A stretch of DNA of 64,000 nt from an uncultured Bacteroidales bacterium (GTDB taxonomy: Bacteria > Bacteroidota > Bacteroidia > Bacteroidales > UBA932), in contig CALUPG010000002.1 in NCBI GenBank assembly GCA_944322565.1, forward strand, positions 144,522 through 208,521, written 5' to 3'. Within the stretch, counting starts at the first letter, position 1. Each line of letters begins with the position of its first letter. Below the pieces are notes generated by a model, which ran no database searches, had not been told where the DNA came from, and worked only from the letters and a program-made list of their open reading frames with translations. The position numbers and the translations under genes are program-made. Below, piece by piece: positions 24,979 through 33,482 of this stretch.

Positions 24979-26046
24979 ATGAAACAGAACGAAATAATGA
25001 AAATGCTCTACGATGTGCAGCATCCCGCAAAGGGGGACAGGAACATCGTGGAGCTCGGAATGGTGGACAAAGTCGAGTGCGACGGCAACAAGGTGACCGT
25101 CACACTCGCTTTCCCGAAGCACCGCGACCCGCTTGCAGAATATCTCATCGGGAGCGCAAGGGCAGCAATCATCCGACACGCCCCGGAAGCTGAAGTCGAG
25201 GTAAAGACCATAATAAGGGACGAAGCAAAGAAAAAGCCCGCAGGTCTGGACTTCGGCCTTGAGGAACTGGCCGGTGTAAAGCATATAATCGGCATAGCAT
25301 CAGGCAAGGGAGGCGTAGGGAAATCCACCGTCGCCGTCAATCTTGCGGTAGCACTGGCACGGCTCGGATATAAGACAGGACTTGCAGACGCCGATGTCTA
25401 CGGCCCGTCGGTGCCGAAAATGACAGGCACCGAAGAGGAGCAGCCGCAGGCATTTCTTGAAGGAGAGAAACAGGTGATTCTCCCGCTTGAGAAATATGGA
25501 GTCAAATGGATGTCAATCGGCTATTTCGCCAGTGCGGAGCAGGCTCTCATCTGGAGGGGACCGATGGCCTGCAATGCACTCAAGCAGATGATTCTGCAGG
25601 TGAGGTGGGGTGAACTTGACTTCCTTCTCATCGACATGCCTCCGGGAACAGGGGACATACACATCAGTCTCGTGCACGACATACCTCTGACAGGAGCCGT
25701 GATAGTCACCACACCGCAGGCAGTGGCCCTTGCCGATGTGGAAAAAGGGGTGAACATGTTCCGCAACGAAAGCATCCGCAAGCCGATACTCGGCCTGATT
25801 GAGAACATGGCATGGTTTACCCCGGAAGAACTGCCGGACAACAGATATTACATTTTCGGAAAGAACGGCGGAGCCGCCATGGCCGACAAATACGGAATTC
25901 CTCTCCTCGGGCAGATTCCTATCGTTCAGAGCATCAGGGAAAGCGGAGACGACGGAGAGCCTGCCGCGCTTTCCGACAGGCCGGACGGACTGGCTTTCGC
26001 TTCCCTTGCCGGGAAAGTGGCTCAGGCAGCCAAAGACCTCGGCTGA
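24979..26046 (+). CDS. mrp: Mrp/ApbC-type iron-sulfur carrier ATPase
   Basis: A 355-residue protein with an N-terminal MIP18-like domain (residues 1-80, VTVTLAFPKHRDPL) and a SIMIBI P-loop ATPase domain with the deviant Walker A GKGGVGKSTVAVN, then DADVYGPSVPKM and IDMPPGTGD. The family carries and delivers Fe-S clusters. The CxxC pair usual near the C-terminal third is missing: the segment ENMAWFTPEELPDNRYYIF has no Cys. I recall this variant from other Bacteroidetes, so it is not necessarily inactive. It lies 64 bases after the peptidase gene with no clear promoter between; the gap has a direct repeat of TCAAGACATTTCA. Confidence 0.93.
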   Translation: MKQNEIMKMLYDVQHPAKGDRNIVELGMVDKVECDGNKVTVTLAFPKHRDPLAEYLIGSARAAIIRHAPEAEVEVKTIIRDEAKKKPAGLDFGLEELAGVKHIIGIASGKGGVGKSTVAVNLAVALARLGYKTGLADADVYGPSVPKMTGTEEEQPQAFLEGEKQVILPLEKYGVKWMSIGYFASAEQALIWRGPMACNALKQMILQVRWGELDFLLIDMPPGTGDIHISLVHDIPLTGAVIVTTPQAVALADVEKGVNMFRNESIRKPILGLIENMAWFTPEELPDNRYYIFGKNGGAAMADKYGIPLLGQIPIVQSIRESGDDGEPAALSDRPDGLAFASLAGKVAQAAKDLG

Positions 26047-26071
26047 TTCCAGACATCAGAGACATCATCAG

Positions 26072-27037
26072 CTAACGCCTCAGCCTGACAAAGATGCTGA
26101 GAGGAAGTTTTTTCCCGAAGCGGTCATTCAGAACCAATTCTCCCGAATCAAGTCTGATGCCCTCTTCGGGATTGTCATTCCCACGCACAACTGCCTCCTC
26201 TCCGATTCCGAATGCCTGCCGCACCACAGTCTCCCCGAGCACAGCTGAAAAGCCGTTGGAATACAGGTTCAGAACCATGAAGCTGTCTTTCGGGGCAAGG
26301 ATTGCGGAGATATTCTTCATCATCCCGTTGAGACATTCATCCAGTTTCCATTTCTCCCCGTCCGGTCCGTGCCCATATGCGGGAGGGTCAAGGATTATCC
26401 CCTGATAGACATTTCCACGCTTTGCCTCCCTGCCGGCAAATTTCATCGCATCTTCGACAATCCAGCGGATATTGTCCATCCGGCTGAGCTCCATATTGTG
26501 GCGAGCCCACGTCACGACCTGTCGCACGGAATCAAGGTGCGTGACATCTGCTCCCGCAGCCTTTGCCGCAAGAGAAGCGGCTCCGGTATAAGCGAAGAGA
26601 TTCAGCACCCGTGGCTTCGGGAGCCCGTCTTTTTCTGCCTTTTCAACGAGTTCTCTCGTATTCCTGTATATATACTCCCAGTTCGGGGCCTGCTCCGGGA
26701 ACACTCCGACATGCTTGAATGCAGTCAGGCCGAGGCGCAGGGAAAAATCCGGTCCCCGGCCGCTTCCTCCGTATCTTATGACCCACTGGTCATCGGCCTT
26801 CTTCAGCTTCTCCCATGTGCCGCTGTCCTCCTTCCCGGCCCTGGCAAATCCGGCCCCGGGCCTGAAGCGTATATGCGACGTGCGCGACCATTCCGCATCA
26901 GACATGGACTTGTCCCAGAGAGCCTTTGGCTCAGGCCTGGACAGTATCTGCCTTCCGAATCTCTCAAGTTTCTCAAAATTGCCTGAATCAATGAGTTCAT
27001 AGTCTTTCCAGAACTCCCCGGGGGTCTCTATTGTCAT
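26072..27037 (-). CDS. Class I SAM methyltransferase, RlmI/RlmK-like
   Basis: A 321-residue protein with a Rossmann-fold methyltransferase core: motif I NLFAYTGAASLAAKAAGA, an acidic residue in THLDS, and the catalytic-type motif LDPPAYGHG. These are features of the RlmI/YccW-type rRNA cytosine methyltransferases. The N-terminal PUA domain of RlmI is replaced by a shorter region (about 1-100), so the exact substrate is unknown; an rRNA base is likely. The start at 27037 fits the promoter at 27057-27064. It is convergent with mrp and divergent from pgk. Confidence 0.85.
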   Translation of the reverse strand: MTIETPGEFWKDYELIDSGNFEKLERFGRQILSRPEPKALWDKSMSDAEWSRTSHIRFRPGAGFARAGKEDSGTWEKLKKADDQWVIRYGGSGRGPDFSLRLGLTAFKHVGVFPEQAPNWEYIYRNTRELVEKAEKDGLPKPRVLNLFAYTGAASLAAKAAGADVTHLDSVRQVVTWARHNMELSRMDNIRWIVEDAMKFAGREAKRGNVYQGIILDPPAYGHGPDGEKWKLDECLNGMMKNISAILAPKDSFMVLNLYSNGFSAVLGETVVRQAFGIGEEAVVRGNDNPEEGIRLDSGELVLNDRFGKKLPLSIFVRLRR

Positions 27038-27056
27038 GACTGTATCATATTTTCGG

Positions 27057-27064
27057 CAAAAATA
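27057..27064 (-). promoter_or_regulatory. -7 promoter element for the methyltransferase gene
   Basis: The minus strand reads TATTTTTG, a full match to TAnnTTTG. Initiation near 27052 rules out the in-frame ATG at 27067 and leaves a leader of about 15 bases. Confidence 0.65.
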
Positions 27065-27094
27065 CACATCTTTGACGAATTCATAATCTTTTTT

Positions 27095-27102
27095 TATCTT
27101 TG
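27095..27102 (+). promoter_or_regulatory. -7 promoter element for pgk, with a -33 TTTG
   Basis: TATCTTTG matches TAnnTTTG, and TTTG at 27071-27074 lies 20 bases upstream, the spacing known for Bacteroides housekeeping promoters. Confidence 0.8.
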
Positions 27103-27142
27103 CAGATTGACATAACGAAACAACTTTTAACTAAATAACATT

Positions 27143-28396
27143 ATGCAACAGAGTATTGACACTTATGATTTCTCCGGCAAGAAAGCTCTTGTCAGAGTGG
27201 ATTTCAATGTTCCTCTCAATGAGAAGTTCGAGATTACAGACGACACCCGCATCAGGGCTGCCGTGCCTACTCTCAAGAAAATCCTTGAAAAAGGCGGTTC
27301 AGTAATCATCATGTCGCATCTCGGACGCCCGAAGGGAGTGACAGAGAAATTTTCTCTCAAGCATATCCTCGGCCGTGTGGAGGAACTCCTCGGAGTACCT
27401 GTGAAATTCGCAGAGGACTGCATGTCAGCTGACGAGCAGGTTGCCGCCCTCAAGTCCGGCGAAGTTCTCGTACTTGAGAACCTCCGCTTCTACGCCGAAG
27501 AGGAAGGCAAGCCGAGAGGCCTCGCAGAAGATGTTACCGACGAGGAGAAGAAGGCTGCAAAGGCTGCCGTCAAGGAGAGTCAGAAGAAATTCGTCGCCAA
27601 GCTTGCCTCCTACGGAGACTGCTATGTCAACGATGCATTCGGGACAGCCCACAGGGCACACGCCTCAACAGCTCTCATAGCCAAGTATTTCCCGAACGAC
27701 AAGATGTTCGGCTACCTCATGGAAGGTGAAATCAAGGCCCTTGAGAGAGTCGTCAACAATCCTGAGCGCCCTGTTACCGCCATCATAGGAGGAGCCAAGG
27801 TTTCTTCAAAGATAGGCATCATCGAGCACCTCTTTGATGTAGTGGACAACATGATCATCGGCGGCGGAATGGTCTACACATTCGTCAAGGCTCAGGGCGG
27901 AAAAATCGGCAACTCCCTCTGCGAGGATGACCAGCTCCAGCTCGCCCTCGACACTCTGAAGAAAGCAGAAGAAAAAGGCGTCAAGCTCTACCTGTCAAAG
28001 GAAGTGGTGATTGCCGATGCATTTGCCGAAGGTGCCAACACCAAGATCTGTCATAATACGGAAATTCCTGACGGCTGGGAGGGTGTTGACGCAGCACCGA
28101 GCACGCTCGCAGAGTGGGAGGATGTCCTCATGAAGTCAAAGACCATCCTCTGGAACGGCCCTGTCGGCGTATTTGAGATTCCTTCATTCGCCAAAGGAAC
28201 CAACCGTGTAGCCGAAATTCTCGCCAAGGCCACCGAAAACGGAGCCTTCACCCTCGTAGGCGGAGGAGATTCAGTGGCAGCAGTAACACAGATGGGCTAC
28301 GCCAAGAAAGTAAGCTATGTGTCAACCGGCGGCGGCGCCATGCTCGAATACCTCGAAGGCAAGGAGCTTCCGGGCATCGCAGCCATCCGCGAGTAA
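27143..28396 (+). CDS. pgk: Phosphoglycerate kinase
   Basis: A 417-residue glycolytic enzyme that transfers phosphate from 1,3-bisphosphoglycerate to ADP. Signature segments are [14 protein letters not shown], the substrate-binding [30 protein letters not shown] in the hinge region, and GGGDSVAAV at the nucleotide site. Length and order are standard. It is a single-gene unit with a near-consensus promoter and a strong terminator, as expected for a highly expressed gene. Confidence 0.98.
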   Translation: MQQSIDTYDFSGKKALVRVDFNVPLNEKFEITDDTRIRAAVPTLKKILEKGGSVIIMSHLGRPKGVTEKFSLKHILGRVEELLGVPVKFAEDCMSADEQVAALKSGEVLVLENLRFYAEEEGKPRGLAEDVTDEEKKAAKAAVKESQKKFVAKLASYGDCYVNDAFGTAHRAHASTALIAKYFPNDKMFGYLMEGEIKALERVVNNPERPVTAIIGGAKVSSKIGIIEHLFDVVDNMIIGGGMVYTFVKAQGGKIGNSLCEDDQLQLALDTLKKAEEKGVKLYLSKEVVIADAFAEGANTKICHNTEIPDGWEGVDAAPSTLAEWEDVLMKSKTILWNGPVGVFEIPSFAKGTNRVAEILAKATENGAFTLVGGGDSVAAVTQMGYAKKVSYVSTGGGAMLEYLEGKELPGIAAIRE

Positions 28397-28452
28397 TCCC
28401 GCCAGGCGTCAACTGACACTGCGACATATTTTCCCCACAGGGAAATCATCAA

Positions 28453-28484
28453 CGGCTTCGGAACCTCTCCGGAGCCGTTTTTTT
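28453..28484 (+). terminator. Rho-independent terminator after pgk
   Basis: 10-bp stem CGGCTTCGGA/TCCGGAGCCG (one G-U pair) with a 5-base loop and seven U. Confidence 0.92.
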
Positions 28485-28551
28485 CGACAAAAAAGCACAA
28501 TATGATATGTTATTTATATCCCGTGACGAATAATCCAGGCATATCCGGAAA

Positions 28552-28656
28552 ATCTCGCTTATCTCGCCAAAACTTGTCTTTTTGCCCAAGTTTTGGCGAG
28601 ATAGTGATATGCTATTTCGCCAAGACTAAAGATTTTTGTATATTTGTGGCGAGATA
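28552..28656. repeat. Array of GGCGAGAT/ATCTCGCC half-sites around the AAA ATPase promoter
   Basis: The motif ATCTCGCC occurs in both orientations: partial at 28552-28558, full at 28561-28568, inverted at 28595-28602, one mismatch (ATTTCGCC) at 28613-28620, and inverted at 28648-28655. The central pair extends to a perfect inverted repeat with 16-bp arms (28561-28576 and 28587-28602) and a 10-base loop. The outer pair (28613 and 28648) brackets the promoter. There is no U-run, so it does not look like a terminator, and pgk already has one. A multi-site operator or target-site array is the best guess. Confidence 0.7.
28639..28646 (+). promoter_or_regulatory. -7 promoter element for the AAA ATPase gene
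   Basis: TATATTTG matches TAnnTTTG and is directly followed by a GGCGAGAT half-site. It overlaps the in-frame upstream start at 28644 and so supports the ATG at 28671. Confidence 0.65.
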
Positions 28657-28670
28657 TAAACAAAAACATC

Positions 28671-30110
28671 ATGGGAAAAATCATAGGCAGGGAGAACGAA
28701 CGGTGCATTTTGGAGGAACTTTACAAAAGCGGACAGGCAGAATTCGCAGCGGTCTACGGACGGAGGAGAGTCGGCAAAACCTTCCTGATAAGGGAACATT
28801 TCAAGGACAGATTCGCCTTCTGCCATACCGGACTGTCGCCTTTTGAATTGAAAGGCAGCCAAATGATGCGCAGCCAGCTGCAGAATTTCAGTTATTCTCT
28901 CGCAAGATTCGGCGCAGAAATCGACAATGTGCCCAAAGACTGGATGGAAGCTTTCAATATCCTCATACGGCTGCTTGAAAGCAAGGGGAAAGACCGTCGT
29001 CTTGTCGTCTTCATAGATGAAATCCCGTGGATAGCAACACCTCGTTCCGGATTCATAACTGCTCTGGAACATTTCTGGAACGGGTGGGGAGCAGGGCAGA
29101 ACAATCTGCTTCTGATTGTGTGCGGTTCCGCCACATCATGGATAAACGACAATCTTATCAATAATACAGGAGGCCTCTACGGAAGGCTGACCAGGCAGAT
29201 GCATCTTTCACCGATGACATTGTACGAAACGGAGCAGCTTTTTGGCTCCAACGGCATAGTGATGGACAGGTATGACATTGTCCAAAGCTATATGGTTTTC
29301 GGGGGCATTCCTTATTATCTGAATGCTTTTACAAAAGGGAAAAGCCTGTCATGGAACATAGACAGGCTGATGTTCGGAAAAGACGCCGGTTTCACAGATG
29401 AATTTGACAGGATGTTCCGGTCTCTGTTTGTCAATGCAGATGAATATCAGAAAATTGTCAGATTCCTTGCCAAATCGAGGAACGGGTACACCAGGGAGGA
29501 AATAGCATCCTCCACCACATCGTCCGGCGGAGGACTTACAAAAATACTCAAAGGTCTGCAGGAAAGCGGATTCATATCCGTATGCAAAGACACAGGAGGC
29601 AAGGCCAAAAACTCCAGATACAGACTTTCAGACCCGTTCTGTCTGTTCTGGCTGCAGTTCAAAGACAATATCAGGACCACGGACGAGTCGTTTTGGGAAA
29701 ACAGCCAGTTCCTGCCTGGGATCAATTCATGGAGAGGATTTGCTTTTGAGAATGTATGCTTCATGCACATTCCGCAGATCAAGGCCGCACTCGGGATATC
29801 CGGAGTCCATACTGAAGTTTCGTCATGGACATACAAAGGAGACAGCATCCACGACGGGGCACAGATAGACATGCTCATAGAACGGGCTGACAGAATCATC
29901 AATCTTTGTGAAATCAAATTCAGCATATCCGAATATGCGATCACAAAAGATTATGACCGTCGCCTGAGGACACGGCTACAGACATTCTTGGATGTCATGC
30001 GTCCGAAATCATCGATACACCACACACTTGTCACCACATACGGTTTGAAGGAAAATGAATATTCCGGACGGTTTCAGAATGTGATTACATTGGACGGCCT
30101 GTTCAGATAA
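28671..30110 (+). CDS. AAA ATPase of archaeal type with C-terminal DUF234/PD-(D/E)xK nuclease-like domain
   Basis: A 479-residue protein. Residues 1-210 are a P-loop ATPase of the archaeal-type group with Walker A GRRRVGKT (30-37) and Walker B LVVFIDEIPW (111-120). A winged-helix segment follows (about 265-320, GYTREEIASSTTSSGGGLTKILKGL). The C-terminal part (about 320-479) matches the DUF234 pattern, in which Asp400 and the EIK motif at 414-416 look like a PD-(D/E)xK nuclease centre. The family is widespread, often in several copies per genome, and its biological role is unsettled; a DNA-directed or conflict role has been proposed. It stands alone and seems somewhat more AT-rich than its neighbours, which may mean transfer. 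The start at 28671 follows from the promoter. Confidence 0.88.
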   Translation: MGKIIGRENERCILEELYKSGQAEFAAVYGRRRVGKTFLIREHFKDRFAFCHTGLSPFELKGSQMMRSQLQNFSYSLARFGAEIDNVPKDWMEAFNILIRLLESKGKDRRLVVFIDEIPWIATPRSGFITALEHFWNGWGAGQNNLLLIVCGSATSWINDNLINNTGGLYGRLTRQMHLSPMTLYETEQLFGSNGIVMDRYDIVQSYMVFGGIPYYLNAFTKGKSLSWNIDRLMFGKDAGFTDEFDRMFRSLFVNADEYQKIVRFLAKSRNGYTREEIASSTTSSGGGLTKILKGLQESGFISVCKDTGGKAKNSRYRLSDPFCLFWLQFKDNIRTTDESFWENSQFLPGINSWRGFAFENVCFMHIPQIKAALGISGVHTEVSSWTYKGDSIHDGAQIDMLIERADRIINLCEIKFSISEYAITKDYDRRLRTRLQTFLDVMRPKSSIHHTLVTTYGLKENEYSGRFQNVITLDGLFR

Positions 30111-30125
30111 TTGCGGGAAAATGTA

Positions 30126-30133
30126 TATCTTTG
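30126..30133 (+). promoter_or_regulatory. -7 promoter element for the lgt operon
   Basis: TATCTTTG matches TAnnTTTG. It implies a leader of about 110 bases before lgt, in which no known riboswitch was recognised. Confidence 0.6.
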
Positions 30134-30251
30134 CATGATTGGTAAGGAAAGGGCATATTTGCCGGAGGGGGGGCGGGAAAACAGGTAAAAGACAAATAAA
30201 CCGGGAGCTGGCCTGAAATTTTCAGAACTGCTTCTGAAACAATAGAATACA

Positions 30252-31139
30252 ATGTTTGAACTTCTGTTTGTAAACTGGCATGTAAATCCGGAAATCTTCC
30301 ATATCGGTCCGTTTGCCGTCAGGTGGTACAGCCTGCTGTTCATATCCGGATTTTTCATAGGGTGGTACATCTTCAAATGGTTCTTCAAGAGGGAAGGCGT
30401 ACCCGTGACATTGCTTGAACCTCTGCTTTACACCCTTCTGATAGGAACTATAGTAGGGGCAAGGCTGGGTCACTGCCTGTTCTACCAGCCTGACTATTAT
30501 TTCGGCAGCTGGAAAGGATTCTGGGAGATATTCATGGTCTGGAAAGGCGGCCTGGCCAGCCACGGGGGAACAATCGCCCTCATACTTGCAATGTGGTGGT
30601 TCTCACATCACTACGGCAGGAAATACGACTTCGACCTGCTGTGGATTCTGGACAGGCTCTGCATTGCCGTCTGCTTTGCGGGAGCCCTGATACGAATCGG
30701 AAACCTCTTCAACTCGGAAATCTACGGGGATGTCACTTCCCTGCCGTGGGGCTTCATCTTCGAACTGCGCGGGGAAACGGAACCGAAGCACCCGACCCAG
30801 ATTTATGAGGCCCTGAGCTATACAATTCTCGGATTAGTGCTGTTAGCGATGTACAGATACCGGCTTGAAAAACTCAACAGAGGCACTCTGCTCGGCATCT
30901 TCTTCATTGTGCTTTTCGGCATGAGATTCCTGATTGAATTCATCAAGGAGCCGCAGGTAGGATTTGAAGAGGGTATGATCCTGAACATGGGCCAGATTCT
31001 GAGCATTCCGTTCATTCTCATAGGCATCGGACTCATCATCTACAGTCTCGGATGGGGAAAGCCGGCCATGATACAGCATCCGCAGAAACAAAAGGCAGAG
31101 CCGACCCACCACGCCAAAAGCCTCGCAGATGGAAAATAA
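30252..31139 (+). CDS. lgt: Prolipoprotein diacylglyceryl transferase
   Basis: A 295-residue inner-membrane enzyme that adds diacylglycerol to the lipobox Cys of prolipoproteins. Seven or so TM helices, the signature GARLGHCLFYQPDYY (with the HGG-like loop SHGGTIAL further on), GALIRIGNLFNSEIYGDVT containing the key Arg and Asn, and the late motif FGMRFLIEFIKEPQ are visible. The charged C-terminal tail overlaps the start of the next gene by 11 bases, so the two are coupled. It would process the many lipoproteins seen in this window. Confidence 0.97.
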   Translation: MFELLFVNWHVNPEIFHIGPFAVRWYSLLFISGFFIGWYIFKWFFKREGVPVTLLEPLLYTLLIGTIVGARLGHCLFYQPDYYFGSWKGFWEIFMVWKGGLASHGGTIALILAMWWFSHHYGRKYDFDLLWILDRLCIAVCFAGALIRIGNLFNSEIYGDVTSLPWGFIFELRGETEPKHPTQIYEALSYTILGLVLLAMYRYRLEKLNRGTLLGIFFIVLFGMRFLIEFIKEPQVGFEEGMILNMGQILSIPFILIGIGLIIYSLGWGKPAMIQHPQKQKAEPTHHAKSLADGK

Positions 31140-31725
31140 GGCAAAACCTGACGGGACTTACACGGCAGCGCCGGCCGACGAAACGGAGGACAGGCTTGCC
31201 AGAAGGCAGAAGACGCTGGACTTTCTGACAGAGCACGGCATCGGTTATGAACTCTATACCCATCCCCCGCTCCCGACTGTAAAGGACGCACTTGAGTATT
31301 GGAAAAATGTCGAGGCGACACACTGCAAAAACCTGTTTTTCCGTAACCACAAAGGAAACAGGCATTATCTGGTAGTGCTGGAGTGCCACAAAGACCTTGA
31401 TATCCACGGACTGGAGCATCTCCTGCATCAGGGAAAGCTGTCATTTGCCTCCCCGGAAAGGATGGAGAGATGCCTCGGACTGAAGCCGGGCTCCGTCTCC
31501 CCACTCGGCCTCATAAACGACATCGGCATACGGGAGACCGCCGACCCGAAGGAACTGTTCGAGAACGGGCACAGAGTAAAGCTTTTTCTTGACAGCGACC
31601 TGAGAAAAGCCGTGAAGCTCAGTTTCCATCCCTGCGAGAACACTTCCGGAGCAGTGCTCGCATATTCTGATTTCCTGAAATTCCTCTCAATCTGGGGAGG
31701 AGAATATGAATGGCTGGAAATCTGA
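31129..31725 (+). CDS. YbaK/ProX-type aminoacyl-tRNA deacylase
   Basis: A 198-residue protein of the YbaK/ProX superfamily, which hydrolyses mischarged tRNAs such as Ala-tRNA-Pro. Visible features are the helix followed by YELYTHPPLPTVKDA, the core strand with the conserved Lys in THCKNLFFRNHKGNRHYLVVLE, and PGSVSPLGLIND, the motif typical of the ProX group. The first 25 residues look disordered. Its start lies inside the 3' end of lgt, so it belongs to the lgt transcript. ProX is a better match than YbaK because of the PGSVSPLG segment. Confidence 0.9.
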   Translation: MENKAKPDGTYTAAPADETEDRLARRQKTLDFLTEHGIGYELYTHPPLPTVKDALEYWKNVEATHCKNLFFRNHKGNRHYLVVLECHKDLDIHGLEHLLHQGKLSFASPERMERCLGLKPGSVSPLGLINDIGIRETADPKELFENGHRVKLFLDSDLRKAVKLSFHPCENTSGAVLAYSDFLKFLSIWGGEYEWLEI

Positions 31726-31763
31726 AAAAACCTTTGCCCAATCATCTTTTGCCGGAAAATTAT

Positions 31764-31771
31764 TACTTTTG
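31764..31771 (+). promoter_or_regulatory. -7 promoter element for the first small barrel gene
   Basis: TACTTTTG matches TAnnTTTG; the ATG at 31786 leaves a leader of only about 10 bases. Confidence 0.55.
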
Positions 31772-31785
31772 TAAAAAGTACTGCC

Positions 31786-32382
31786 ATGAAACGGTTAATT
31801 AGAATCATAGCTACAGTCATATTGCTGACTGTCATCCCTTTGACTGCATCTGCAGAAGGTTTCGGCATCAAAGGAGGAGTGAATATTTCCAGTCTGAGGA
31901 ATGTCAATGCCAAGGATTTCATCGGCTATCAGGCCGGTCTGCTGTATCAGGTGGACCTGCCTCTGTGGTTTTCAGTACAGCCGGAGCTCTTGTTCCACGT
32001 GAAAGGAGCCAGAATCAATGAAACAGACAACAGCTTCGGACTCGGCTATCTTGAAGTCCCTGTACACATCCAGTGGGGCCCGAGATTCAAGGACGGAGAC
32101 ATAAGGGTCTTTGCCCAGGGTTCCCCCTACATCGGATACGCAATATCAAAGGACATGCAGGACTCTGAAGGGAACCAGTATTCCTGGAAAAACCTCAACC
32201 GTCTGGAATACGGAGTGGCCGCCGGCATCGGCATCCAGCTGTGGCATTTTCAGATAACGGGACAATACAACTGGAGTCTCGGCAATCTTGCCAACATGGA
32301 TCTCGCCGAGCAGGCGTTCAAGGACATACTGAATGAATCCAATTTCAGCGGATATACTATTTCTCTTGCCATCGTCTTTTAG
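31786..32382 (+). CDS. PorT-like outer-membrane beta-barrel protein, copy 1
   Basis: A 198-residue protein with a signal peptide (cleavage near TASAEG) and eight or so amphipathic strands. Its segments FGIKGGVNISSL, FIGYQAGLLYQVDLPLWFSVQPELLFHVKGA, LGYLEVPVHIQWGP and the final GYTISLAIVF are typical of the outer-membrane beta-barrel domain found in PorT-like proteins of Bacteroidetes. The function is unknown. A second member of the same group lies two genes downstream, with thioredoxin between them. Confidence 0.87.
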   Translation: MKRLIRIIATVILLTVIPLTASAEGFGIKGGVNISSLRNVNAKDFIGYQAGLLYQVDLPLWFSVQPELLFHVKGARINETDNSFGLGYLEVPVHIQWGPRFKDGDIRVFAQGSPYIGYAISKDMQDSEGNQYSWKNLNRLEYGVAAGIGIQLWHFQITGQYNWSLGNLANMDLAEQAFKDILNESNFSGYTISLAIVF

Positions 32383-32429
32383 GACATTTTCATAAACTGG
32401 AATTACAATCAATTTAATCACTAAATATT

Positions 32430-32744
32430 ATGGAAAAGACAGTTACTGATGCCAATTTCAATGAAATACTTAACTCCGGCATGCCGGTGATGGTGGATTT
32501 CTGGGCTACATGGTGCGGCCCTTGCCGCGCAATCGCCCCGGTCGTGGAAGAACTTGCAAAGGAATATGAAGGCAAGGCCGTTATCGCCAAATGCAATGTT
32601 GACGAATGTGATGCAATACCGGCGCAGTTCGGCATACGCAATATCCCCACCCTTCTCTTCTTCAAGAACGGACAACTTGCGGACAGGCTTGTAGGAGCTG
32701 TTCCGAAAGCTGAAATAGCAGCCAAAATCAACGCCCTCCTTTAA
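32430..32744 (+). CDS. trxA: Thioredoxin
   Basis: A 104-residue single-domain thioredoxin with no signal peptide, so cytoplasmic. The active site is WATWCGPCR, and the cis-Pro loop reads NIPTLLFFKNG. It reduces disulfides in cytosolic proteins such as ribonucleotide reductase and peroxiredoxins. It lies between two barrel genes on the same strand with gaps of 47 and 52 bases and no clear -7 element, so it may be read through from the upstream gene. Confidence 0.97.
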   Translation: MEKTVTDANFNEILNSGMPVMVDFWATWCGPCRAIAPVVEELAKEYEGKAVIAKCNVDECDAIPAQFGIRNIPTLLFFKNGQLADRLVGAVPKAEIAAKINALL

Positions 32745-32796
32745 GAGTCCCGGCTGAAACAGAGATTCACAAACGAACTGTACAAAATGTAGTATC

Positions 32797-33456
32797 ATGA
32801 AAAAAACTTTGGCTCTGGCTATTTCAGTTGCCGCAATCCTCTGGACAAGTGTCAGCATTGACGCACAGAACAGATGCGGCGTAATAGGCGGATTCTCTTT
32901 CTCGCAGGCATCGGAGGTTGCCAACAGGGGGACGATGACCAGATACAACGCAGGCGTGACATACCAGTTCAAGCTCCCCGCCGGATTTTCAATCCAGCCA
33001 TCGCTCCTGTATCATTCAAAAGGTGTCAGGGCGAGGAATGTCAATAACGGCTCCAACATGGACCTGACTGTCGGATATCTTGAACTTCCGGTGTCATTCC
33101 AGTGGGGACCGGATCTTCTGCTGTTCAGACCGTTTCTTGATGTCAGCCCATACATCGGGGTAGGTCTGCACAACAAGATGTCATGCAAGGGACCCGCAGC
33201 GCCTGAAAGCTTTACGGAGACAAATGTCTGGCAGACAGCCGGAGTAGCCAGGATGGAATATGGTGTCGGCGTAGGAATCGGCGTTGAAATATGGAGATTC
33301 CAGATTATCGGAAGATACAACTGGAATTTCGGCTCTCTGTACAAGGGGAATGACAATATTGATGCAACCTCGCAGGCAGCATGGTTCATGGAAAACACCT
33401 TCGGAGAAGGAGGCAATTACAGAGGACTCACACTGTCTGTGTCATTCCTTTTCTGA
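32797..33456 (+). CDS. PorT-like outer-membrane beta-barrel protein, copy 2
   Basis: A 219-residue protein with a signal peptide (cleavage near SIDAQ) and barrel strands that parallel copy 1: VIGGFSFSQAS, YNAGVTYQFKLPAGFSIQPSLLYHSKGV, VGYLELPVSFQWGPDLLLF, GVGVGIGVEIWRFQIIGRYNW and a C-terminal TLSVSFLF. The order of strands and the shared phrases (SIQPxLLYHxKG; LELPVxxQWGP; WRFQIxGxYNW) make the two genes paralogues, probably from a tandem duplication that now flanks trxA. The function is unknown. Confidence 0.87.
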   Translation: MKKTLALAISVAAILWTSVSIDAQNRCGVIGGFSFSQASEVANRGTMTRYNAGVTYQFKLPAGFSIQPSLLYHSKGVRARNVNNGSNMDLTVGYLELPVSFQWGPDLLLFRPFLDVSPYIGVGLHNKMSCKGPAAPESFTETNVWQTAGVARMEYGVGVGIGVEIWRFQIIGRYNWNFGSLYKGNDNIDATSQAAWFMENTFGEGGNYRGLTLSVSFLF

Positions 33457-33482
33457 GAGAGGAAGAAAAGATTATTTTGGTA

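Noticed and set aside
28501..28670. Toxin-antitoxin or second small gene beside the AAA ATPase
   Set aside because: No ORF with a start and coding character is present between the pgk terminator and the ATPase gene; only the motif array is seen.
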